A stretch of 32,569 bases of DNA from Gloeomargarita sp. SKYB120 (GTDB lineage Bacteria > Cyanobacteriota > Cyanobacteriia > Gloeomargaritales > Gloeomargaritaceae), in assembly GCA_025062155.1 (NCBI GenBank), contig JANXAM010000027.1, positions 1-32,569 on the forward strand, written 5' to 3'. Below are positions 26,981 to 32,569 of this stretch, one piece after another. Numbering within the stretch: the stretch's first letter is position 1; each line of letters opens with the position of its first letter. Below the pieces are notes generated by a model that saw only the letters and a list, made by a program, of their open reading frames with translations, was not told the DNA's origin and ran no database searches. Made by a program: the position numbers and the translations under genes.

Positions 26981-27994
26981 GTGAATTACTATGAAATTTT
27001 GGGCGTCAAGCCTACAGCAACAGCTGACGAAATTCGAGCAGCCTATCTACGGTTGTGCAAAGACCTGCATCCAGATAAGTTGCCCCACCTAAATGAGAAT
27101 CTACGTAAGATTGCAGAGGAGCAGCTTAAGGTAATCAATCAGGCTTATGCGACTCTCAAGGATGAGACACTGAGAGCAATTTATGACCAGATGATTGGTG
27201 TACAAGTGCCGTCCCCTAAACCTACTAGAGCCACTAATCTGACATTTGATGAACTGCTTTCTTCATCAGTACTAGAGGAGGGATTTCGTGACCTTGTCAA
27301 GGAAGAAGAAAGGTTGTGGAGAGACTTAACAAGAGAATTATATTCTTTGCGAAGAAAGCACAACATAAAGGAGAGTCAAAGTTTTCTTGAACTCATATTC
27401 CCCAGTGATTTAGCCGATAGATTGTCTCAAATAGCTTTAACTATGATTTTTCTGGTGATACTCCTAGTTTTCCCAGTACTACTAGTAGCATTTTTGAGCT
27501 TTTGCATCGTTGGCACCTTTAGATTGATATGTGAAAACGGTGAGCTTAAGCTTAGTGATGATGTTCGCCAAAAACTAGAGAAAGAAGAACTCATTTTTTC
27601 TCGGCTAGTCCAACAGTACTGGCAAGTGTCCAAGTCTTTCAGTCTAAGCTTTGCAATCCATAAAGTTTTTGGCCGCATCTATCCGAGCGCCTATGTAGCC
27701 GAAGTGACCAAGAGCCGCCGGAAGTTTGATAAAAAGCTTGCAGAGTTATTGAATCACAGGAAAAGAATAGCTAAATTATGCAAAGACCTTGATCCCAGCT
27801 CTCTAACAGTAGAATTTGTTTCTCATTTATCGGCATCAGAACGGCTGATTTTGGTGAGAATTCTTCAGCAAAAAATTCATGAGATAAAGGAACAGACAGA
27901 AGCTTTGGTGGCCACTCTCATCGGATTGGTAGGAACTGCAGTATTAATTAGCATTCTATTTGGTTCTTTCGGTGCTAGTAGAAGGCGATTTTAA
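26981..27994 (+). CDS. Membrane-anchored J-domain (DnaJ-like) protein
   Basis: This 337-residue protein starts with a canonical J domain (MNYYEILGVKPTATADEIRA, then CKDLHPDKLP with the HPD triad at about residues 31-33, and AYATLKDETLRAIYDQM), which stimulates a DnaK-type ATPase. After a polar linker there is a strong membrane stretch at about 149-180 (LTMIFLVILLVFPVLLVAFL). A second conserved part at about 250-310 has DPSSLTVEFVSHLSASERLI, followed by a final hydrophobic segment at about 310-330. There is no G/F or zinc domain, so it is a type III J-protein probably tethering Hsp70 to a membrane. Translation begins at a GTG 8 bases after a perfect AGGAGG. The gene is visibly richer in A/T than its neighbours. 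A second copy of the C-terminal part follows in the same frame after the stop. Confidence 0.85.
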   Translation: MNYYEILGVKPTATADEIRAAYLRLCKDLHPDKLPHLNENLRKIAEEQLKVINQAYATLKDETLRAIYDQMIGVQVPSPKPTRATNLTFDELLSSSVLEEGFRDLVKEEERLWRDLTRELYSLRRKHNIKESQSFLELIFPSDLADRLSQIALTMIFLVILLVFPVLLVAFLSFCIVGTFRLICENGELKLSDDVRQKLEKEELIFSRLVQQYWQVSKSFSLSFAIHKVFGRIYPSAYVAEVTKSRRKFDKKLAELLNHRKRIAKLCKDLDPSSLTVEFVSHLSASERLILVRILQQKIHEIKEQTEALVATLIGLVGTAVLISILFGSFGASRRRF

Positions 27995-28342
27995 CTTCTC
28001 AATCTTCAACACTGTAGTTATAGTAAGAAAAGAGCTAGTTATAGCAGTAATGTCCATTCAGATAATAGGGGTTCTCCAAAACCAAAATATAGCGATAGGG
28101 TCAAGGAGTTGCTGAAGCGTCGCAAGGAAAGGGTGCAGTTTTTCAAGGAACTCCATCCGAGCGCGCTGACCAGGGAATTTGTCGCCGGCCTATCCCCCTG
28201 TGAGCGGTTGCTACTCGTCAAAGCTCTGCAGCAAAAAGCGGAGGAGCTACAGCGGCAGCAGGAGCAGGAAGCCTGGGGAGACTTCCTACGGATCGCGGGA
28301 ACAGTTGTGCTCCTAGGGATTCTGATTCAGTCGGGGAGATGA
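27995..28342 (+). pseudogene. In-frame second copy of the J-protein C-terminal domain beyond its stop codon
   Basis: Directly after the TAA at 27992-27994 the same frame stays open for 115 codons. It encodes a polar, serine-rich linker (SYSSNVHSDNRGSPKPKYSD) and then a domain clearly homologous to the end of the preceding protein: LHPSALTREFVAGLSPCERL against LDPSSLTVEFVSHLSASERL, followed by LLVKALQQKAEEL against ILVRILQQKIHEI, and a closing hydrophobic segment. The only in-frame start codon is a TTG at 28109 with AAGGAG touching it, so independent translation is unlikely. The part after about 28100 is also richer in G/C than the J gene. The simplest reading is the remnant of a paralogue that lost its front half; read-through of the TAA is the alternative. 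Confidence 0.65.
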
Positions 28343-28357
28343 AAGCAAAAGCAGGAA

Positions 28358-28372
28358 CGGGGCTGCGCCTGG
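28358..28372. repeat. GGGCTGCGCC-core motif
   Basis: CGGGGCTGCGCCTGG lies 15 bases after the stop of the J-domain remnant and shares its core with motifs at 12517, 22271 and 28701. The hairpin is short (about 4 bp with one wobble). Confidence 0.3.
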
Positions 28373-28396
28373 TGACCTCGAGAACCCTAGGAGCAA

Positions 28397-28567
28397 TTAC
28401 TCAGCGTTTTCCAGCAACGAACCACAGATTGGGCAGGCTGAGCCATTGTAACAGTCAAAGCAGATCAGATGGCTGCGACCGTAGGTATTTTGGCAGCGTT
28501 TGGCCCATTGAAAGTCGCTGTAGGAGAGTTCTCTGCCGCAACGGTCACACCGCACTGTGTTCCACAT
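28397..28567 (-). CDS. Small Cys-rich (zinc-ribbon-like) protein, 56 residues
   Basis: This short gene begins MWNTVRCDRCGRELSYSDFQ and ends GSACPICGSLLENAE. It has seven cysteines in the pattern C7-x2-C10, C25, C36-x2-C39, C45-x2-C48. With H33 they could give eight ligands for two zinc ions, as in small ribbon or RING-like folds, or the protein could bind one zinc through two CxxC knuckles. GAGGAG stands 6 bases before the ATG, and a TTGACG -35 lies about 55 bases upstream, so it looks like a real, expressed gene despite its size. I do not recognise the family. It converges with the J-protein remnant (54-base gap). Such proteins often bind nucleic acids or other proteins, but no role can be read here. 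Confidence 0.75.
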   Translation of the reverse strand: MWNTVRCDRCGRELSYSDFQWAKRCQNTYGRSHLICFDCYNGSACPICGSLLENAE

Positions 28568-28596
28568 TGCCCACTCCTCGCTGGCCTCCCTAGGCT

Positions 28597-28626
28597 TAGT
28601 TACTACAGATGGGGGTGACCCGTCAA
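28597..28626 (-). promoter_or_regulatory. Possible promoter of the small Cys-rich gene
   Basis: On the minus strand TTGACG (28626-28621) is followed after 18 bases by TAACTA (28602-28597), or after 15 bases by TAGTAA. The -35 is good and the -10 is mediocre. Confidence 0.4.
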
Positions 28627-28707
28627 GAGCAAAGGGGCTTGCGCCAGCCGGACAAAATCGGAGCCTGGCTTAAGTCACTTGTTGGTTAGTCAAACAATAC
28701 GGCTGCG

Positions 28708-28723
28708 CCCTGGAACCCCAGGG
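28708..28723. repeat. Perfect palindrome CCCTGG-AACC-CCAGGG before the GT4 gene
   Basis: This 6-bp perfect inverted repeat has a 4-base loop and is followed directly by GATAATAA. It overlaps a GGCTGCGCC core at 28701-28711. No T-run follows, so it is more likely a protein-binding site or REP-like element than a terminator. Confidence 0.4.
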
Positions 28724-28806
28724 ATAATAAACGTCTTGTCAAAAGCCGCCGGTTTTTGCTAATTCCTGGGATATTCGCCGTTGGGTCGCCGCTTGGAGGT
28801 GTAGAA

Positions 28807-29871
28807 ATGCGCATTGCCCAAATTGCCCCTTTACACGAGAGCGTTCCACCCAAGCTCTACGGGGGAACAGAACGGGTTGTCTATTGGCTGACGGAGGAGC
28901 TGGTGCGCCGGGGCCATGAGGTCACCCTATTTGCCAGCGGCGATTCCCACACCCAAGCGCGGTTAATTCCCTTTTGCCCCCAGGCGCTGCGTCTGGACCC
29001 CAACGCCGTTGATACAGTAGCCCCCCATCTGCTGATGGTGGAAAAGGTGTTTCAGATGGCCCAGGAGTTTGACGTGATTCACGGCCACGTGGACTATTTC
29101 CCCTATTCCCTGGCGCGGCGGCATCCCCAGGTGGCGTTTCTGGCAACGTTACACGGGCGCTTGGACATTCCTGAATTAGGCCCCCTGTACGAGGAATTCC
29201 GCGATATTCCAGTGGTTTCGATTTCCAACGCCCAACGGGGACCCATCCCCCAGGCTCGCTGGGTCGGGACGGTCTATCACGGGTTGCCTCTGGATTTGCA
29301 CCCCTTTTACCCCCAACCGGGGGATTACCTGGCGTTTTTGGGGCGGGTCTCGCCGGAAAAAGGCTTGGATACGGCGATTGAAATTGCCACGCGCCTGGGC
29401 ATGCCCCTGAAGGCATCCATCAAAATTGACCGGGTGGACCGCCCCTATTACGAGTCCCAGATTGAACCCATGGTGCGCGCCAATCCGCTAGTGGAACTCA
29501 TCGGCGAGATTACGGAGAAAGAAAAAAGCGACTTTCTGGGTAAAGCTTACGCGGTGTTGTTTCCGATTCGCTGGCCGGAACCCTTTGGGCTGGTGATGAT
29601 TGAAGCGATGGCCTGTGGAACGCCGGTGATCGCGATGCGCTGCGGCTCGGTGCCGGAGGTGATGGTGGATGGGGAAACGGGGTTTATCGTGGATTCGGTG
29701 GACGCGGCGGTTGCAGCAGTACAGAAAGTCGGGGAACTCAGTCGCCAGCGGGTCCGACAAATTTTTGAAGAGCGGTTTAGCGTCGAACGCATGACCAACG
29801 ACTACGAGGCGCTCTATCAGCAATTGCTGGCGGAACGGACGACCGCGCCATCCCCGATGCCTACCCCTTAG
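28807..29871 (+). CDS. Family 4 glycosyltransferase
   Basis: This 354-residue GT-B-fold enzyme transfers a sugar with retention of configuration. It begins MRIAQIAPLHESVPPKLYGG, with TERVVYWLTEELVRRGHEVT forming the acceptor-side N-terminal domain. The donor-side domain starts with FLGRVSPEKGLDTAIEIATR (about residues 177-196) and has the GT4 signature FPIRWPEPFGLVMIEAMACG, whose EPFGLVMIE carries the E-x7-E motif, then TPVIAMRCGSVPEV. Donor and acceptor are not determined. I chose the ATG at 28807, 7 bases after GGAGG (28795-28799), over an in-frame TTG 17 codons upstream. The debranching-type gene follows after 55 bases, so a joint role in a glucan or other polysaccharide is plausible. Confidence 0.92.
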   Translation: MRIAQIAPLHESVPPKLYGGTERVVYWLTEELVRRGHEVTLFASGDSHTQARLIPFCPQALRLDPNAVDTVAPHLLMVEKVFQMAQEFDVIHGHVDYFPYSLARRHPQVAFLATLHGRLDIPELGPLYEEFRDIPVVSISNAQRGPIPQARWVGTVYHGLPLDLHPFYPQPGDYLAFLGRVSPEKGLDTAIEIATRLGMPLKASIKIDRVDRPYYESQIEPMVRANPLVELIGEITEKEKSDFLGKAYAVLFPIRWPEPFGLVMIEAMACGTPVIAMRCGSVPEVMVDGETGFIVDSVDAAVAAVQKVGELSRQRVRQIFEERFSVERMTNDYEALYQQLLAERTTAPSPMPTP

Positions 29872-29894
29872 CACTAGCGGTTGCGGACTGCTAA
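29868..29894. repeat. 6-bp inverted repeat at the GT4 stop codon
   Basis: TTAGCA (29868-29873), which includes the TAG stop, is matched by TGCTAA (29889-29894) across 15 bases. It may form a weak 3' hairpin before the next gene. It is short enough to be chance. Confidence 0.25.
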
Positions 29895-29926
29895 TCTAGG
29901 AACGTTGTACGGGAAGCGGGTACCGC

Positions 29927-32092
29927 ATGGCGGACGACATCATCCAGTACCAGGACCAGTACTACATCCGGGCGCAGGCGTCGCTGGTGGAAAGCCGGCC
30001 CCACGTGCTCAAACACGACAATTGCTTTGCGATTTTTGACCGGCTGGGGAACATGCGCCCGCTGGGGTTGGGGGACCACGGCTTATTCCGGGATGACACG
30101 CGGTTCCTGTCGCGCCTGGTGCTGGATTTGGAAGGGAAACAGTTCCTGCTGCTGAGTTCGGAGGTGCGCGAGGACAAGGACATCCTGGCGGTGGATTTGA
30201 CCAATCCCGAATTCACCACGTCCCAGGGCCAGTTCATCGGCCAAGATACTATTCATGTCTTCCGCACGACCTTCCTGTGGCACAACGTGGCTTACCAGCG
30301 CATCCGCGTGCATAACTACGGTTCCCACACTTTTCGCATCCCCATCACGCTGCGGTTTGAAGCGGATTTTGCCGATATTTTTGAGGTGCGGGGCATCCGG
30401 CGCAATCGCCAGGGCAATGGGTTGCCTTCTCTGGTGCAATCGGAACGGGTGGTGCTGCGCTACTGGGGGTTGGATAATGTCGAACGCCAAACCCATCTGC
30501 TCTTTGCGCCTGCACCGACGATGGTGGCGACCGACTTGGCCCAGTGGTGGGTGACCCTGGCGCCGCAAGCCGAACAGGACCTGTGGCTGACGGTGGTGTG
30601 CGCCTACGCGGGCGAAGCGATGACGGTGCTGAGCTATGACCAGGCGTTGCAGGCGGAACGTAGCCATCGCCACAAGTTGCGCAGCCAGTCGGCCCACATT
30701 GATACTGGCAATGCCCAGTTCAACGATTGGCTGAATGCGTCGCGGGACGATTTGTTGATGATGCTCACGGAAACGCCCTACGGGTTATACCCCTACGCTG
30801 GGGTGCCCTGGTTCAGCACGGTGTTTGGGCGGGACGGGCTTATCACGGCGCTGGCGACCCTGTGGTGGTATCCCGACATTGCGCGAGGGGTGTTGTTGTA
30901 TCTTGCAGCGCAGCAGGCGACCGAGGAAGACCCCAGCCGGGACGCTGAACCGGGTAAAATTCTGCACGAGCAACGCCAGGGGGAGATGGCCAAAACGCGG
31001 GAAGTCCCCTTCGGCCAGTACTACGGAAGTATTGATGCCACGCCCCTGTTTGTCGTGTTGGCGGGTCGGTATTTCCGGCGCACCGGCGACCGGCAGTTAT
31101 TGACCCAGTTGTGGCCCCACGTGGAAGCGGCGTTGCGCTGGATGGATACCTATGGCGACCGGGACGGGGATGGGTTTGTGGAATACGCCCGCAAGGTGCA
31201 TACGGGGTTGCGCAACCAGGGCTGGAAGGACTCGGACGACGCCATTTTTTATCCCGATGGCACCATTGCCGAACCGCCCCTGGCGCTGTGTGAGGTGCAG
31301 GGCTATGTCTATGAGGCCAAACTCCAGGCGGCCCACATGGCGGAAGCGCTAGAGCAATGGGAACGGGCGGCGGCCCTGCGACAACAGGCGTTGGATTTGC
31401 AACAGCGGTTCTGGCGGGCGTTTTGGTGCGACGACATTGGGGGTTATGCCCTGGCACTGGACAGCGAGAAACGCCCCTGCCGGGTGCGCAGTTCCAACAT
31501 GGGTCACTGTTTGTTTTCGGGCATCGCCCACCCTGACCATGCCGCTCGCATTGCCGCCCAAATCCTGGAACCTCATTTCTTTAGCGGTTGGGGGATTCGC
31601 ACGGTTCCCCAGGGCGAAGGTCGCTACAACCCCATGTCCTACCACAACGGCTCTATCTGGCCCCACGACAATGCCTTGATTGCCGCTGGCCTGGCTCGCT
31701 ATGGCTACAAGGAAGAGGCAGTGCGGGTATTGACGGCCCTGTTCGACGCCAGCCAATTTCTGGACCTGAAACGCCTGCCGGAACTGTTCTGCGGGTTTGC
31801 CCGCCGGCAACGGGAAGGCCCGACCCTGTATCCAGTGGCCTGTTTGCCCCAGGCGTGGGCGTCCGCCAGTGTGTTTTTGCTGTTGCAGGCCTGTTTGGGG
31901 CTGGAAATCGAAGGGGCAACCCAGCGGGTGTATCTGCAACAACCGACCTTGCCCCTGTGGTTACCCCATGTCACCCTGCAGAACATTGCAGTGGGGGCTG
32001 GTGCGCTGGATATCGGGCTATACCTGCACCACGGGGGCGTCAGTATCAATGTGCTGGGACGCCGGGGCCGGGTGGATTTGATCGTGCAATAA
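29927..32092 (+). CDS. Amylo-alpha-1,6-glucosidase / glycogen debranching-type protein
   Basis: This 721-residue cytoplasmic protein has two domains. The N-terminal beta-rich domain (about residues 15-220, with FAIFDRLGNMRPLGLGDHGL, FRDDTRFLSRLVLDLEGK) corresponds to the glycogen-debranching N-terminal family. The (alpha/alpha)6 catalytic barrel (about 265-700) has GVPWFSTVFGRDGLITALAT, GLRNQGWKDSDDAIFYPDG and NPMSYHNGSIWPHDNALIA, the usual substrate-binding landmarks of amylo-alpha-1,6-glucosidases. By family it would hydrolyse alpha-1,6-linked glucose stubs, but many bacterial members of this long-N-terminus group have not been tested and may act on other glucosides. It follows the GT4 gene by 55 bases and would complement the phosphorylase at 4.8-7.0 kb. 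Confidence 0.9.
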   Translation: MADDIIQYQDQYYIRAQASLVESRPHVLKHDNCFAIFDRLGNMRPLGLGDHGLFRDDTRFLSRLVLDLEGKQFLLLSSEVREDKDILAVDLTNPEFTTSQGQFIGQDTIHVFRTTFLWHNVAYQRIRVHNYGSHTFRIPITLRFEADFADIFEVRGIRRNRQGNGLPSLVQSERVVLRYWGLDNVERQTHLLFAPAPTMVATDLAQWWVTLAPQAEQDLWLTVVCAYAGEAMTVLSYDQALQAERSHRHKLRSQSAHIDTGNAQFNDWLNASRDDLLMMLTETPYGLYPYAGVPWFSTVFGRDGLITALATLWWYPDIARGVLLYLAAQQATEEDPSRDAEPGKILHEQRQGEMAKTREVPFGQYYGSIDATPLFVVLAGRYFRRTGDRQLLTQLWPHVEAALRWMDTYGDRDGDGFVEYARKVHTGLRNQGWKDSDDAIFYPDGTIAEPPLALCEVQGYVYEAKLQAAHMAEALEQWERAAALRQQALDLQQRFWRAFWCDDIGGYALALDSEKRPCRVRSSNMGHCLFSGIAHPDHAARIAAQILEPHFFSGWGIRTVPQGEGRYNPMSYHNGSIWPHDNALIAAGLARYGYKEEAVRVLTALFDASQFLDLKRLPELFCGFARRQREGPTLYPVACLPQAWASASVFLLLQACLGLEIEGATQRVYLQQPTLPLWLPHVTLQNIAVGAGALDIGLYLHHGGVSINVLGRRGRVDLIVQ

Positions 32093-32094
32093 GC

Positions 32095-32569
32095 TCACAA
32101 CCGGCTCAGCACCCGCTGGCGGTAGAGGGTGGCATCCATGCCGTCGCCGCTCAGGTTGGGAGGAAGCAAGCGCTGGAGTGCGGCAATGCGGGTTTCGGGG
32201 GCGGGATGGGTGCTCAAGAAGGCCAGCGCTGGGGGATAGCCGCGCAATTTCCCTAAAAACTCCGGCAAGCCCCGCCCGTCGTAACCGGCTCGCAACAAGT
32301 ACTGCAGGGCGCTGGCGTCAGCTTCAAACTCGTGCTGGCGACTCCGGGGACGGCGCAGGGCCAGTTCGATCAACAGGGCGTTCAACTGGCTGCCATCCGT
32401 GCCGAGCAAGGCGCTGACCCCCTGGGCGATGGCAACTTCTCGTAATTGCTGCACCAGGTGCCGGTGGACGATGTGGCCAATCTCATGCCCCAGGACCCCT
32501 GCCAACTGCGCTTCGTTATCGGCAGCTCGCAACAGTCCCGTGGTCACGTACACAAATCCCCCTAACGTG
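32095..32569 (-). CDS. M48 family metalloprotease (partial, runs off right edge)
   Basis: Only the C-terminal part is in the window; the frame is open to the last base (TLGGFVYVTTGLLRAADNEA). The zinc site is complete: HEIGH (two histidines and the catalytic glutamate), then HEFEADASALQYLLRAGYD with the third-ligand glutamate. The tail FLSTHPAPETRIAALQRLLP is typical of M48 peptidases of the HtpX/BepA/Oma1 group. BepA-like members trim or help assemble outer-membrane proteins, but the missing N-terminus (signal peptide or membrane helices) prevents a finer call. Its stop is 2 bases from that of the convergent debranching-type gene. Confidence 0.93.
   Translation of the reverse strand, partial: TLGGFVYVTTGLLRAADNEAQLAGVLGHEIGHIVHRHLVQQLREVAIAQGVSALLGTDGSQLNALLIELALRRPRSRQHEFEADASALQYLLRAGYDGRGLPEFLGKLRGYPPALAFLSTHPAPETRIAALQRLLPPNLSGDGMDATLYRQRVLSRL

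Noticed and set aside
28339-28593. 84-codon plus-strand open frame overlapping the small Cys-rich gene
   Set aside because: It is the antisense of the minus-strand gene, which has the better start signal and a conserved-looking cysteine pattern.
30083-30697. Long antisense open frames (up to 204 codons) inside the debranching-type gene and similar ones inside leuC, glgP and clpB
   Set aside because: G/C-rich codon bias of the real genes keeps the opposite strand open. The translations are rich in H, R, P and Q and match nothing, while the sense strands are clear family members.

Overview
The window is a piece of a cyanobacterial chromosome. The clearest markers are psaD (photosystem I), a Tab2/Atab2-type RNA-binding protein, an iron-uptake SLH porin of the cyanobacterial type, a Synechocystis-type ArsC, and the L13-S9-L31 gene order. 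Base composition looks fairly GC-rich for a cyanobacterium, and I noticed no HIP1 octamers (GCGATCGC), which suggests an early-branching or thermophilic unicellular lineage. I cannot name the species from sequence alone. Most of the window is ordinary, densely packed housekeeping and transport genes. The accessory-looking parts are the left edge (decayed transposon gene) and roughly 24.1-28.6 kb.

Layout. 1-1.05 kb: decayed TnpB-like transposon gene. 1.2-4.0 kb (+): Ca2+/H+ antiporter and a two-partner-secretion outer-membrane transporter. 8.1-4.0 kb (-): Fe3+-binding FutA, alpha-glucan phosphorylase, Tab2-like protein. 8.4-12.5 kb (+): gltX, a family 2 glycosyltransferase, leuC and a DUF29 gene, packed with gaps of a few bases or overlaps. 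12.7-13.4 kb (+): an unrecognised protein. 13.8-16.1 kb (-): glyoxalase I, DUF58 protein, and rplM-rpsI-rpmE with a good promoter upstream. 16.2-19.3 kb (-): psaD with a clear terminator, and clpB. 19.4-24.0 kb (-): DUF1614 membrane protein, a glycine-rich membrane/ChaB-like protein, a small secreted protein, a Uma2 nuclease-like protein, and the SLH porin. 24.1-26.5 kb: a DUF29 gene broken by two amber codons, then a divergent arsenic locus (arsR / acr3-arsC). 27.0-28.6 kb: an AT-rich membrane-anchored J-domain gene, an in-frame second copy of its C-terminal domain beyond its stop codon, and a 56-residue Cys-rich protein on the other strand. 28.8-32.1 kb (+): a family 4 glycosyltransferase and a glycogen-debranching-type glucosidase. 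32.1 kb to the edge (-): a partial M48 metalloprotease.

How they work together. Three genes touch storage-glucan metabolism (phosphorylase, GT4, debranching-type enzyme). Two concern iron entry (FutA in the periplasm, SLH porin in the outer membrane), and the porin promoter carries a Fur-box-like palindrome. The arsenic locus is a complete sensing, reduction and efflux unit: ArsR carries a Cys-Cys plus Cys arrangement like the Corynebacterium glutamicum type, and a 16-bp-periodic repeat overlaps the acr3 promoter. The most unusual spot is the J-domain gene with a duplicated C-terminal module that stays open in frame across the stop codon, next to the small zinc-type protein.
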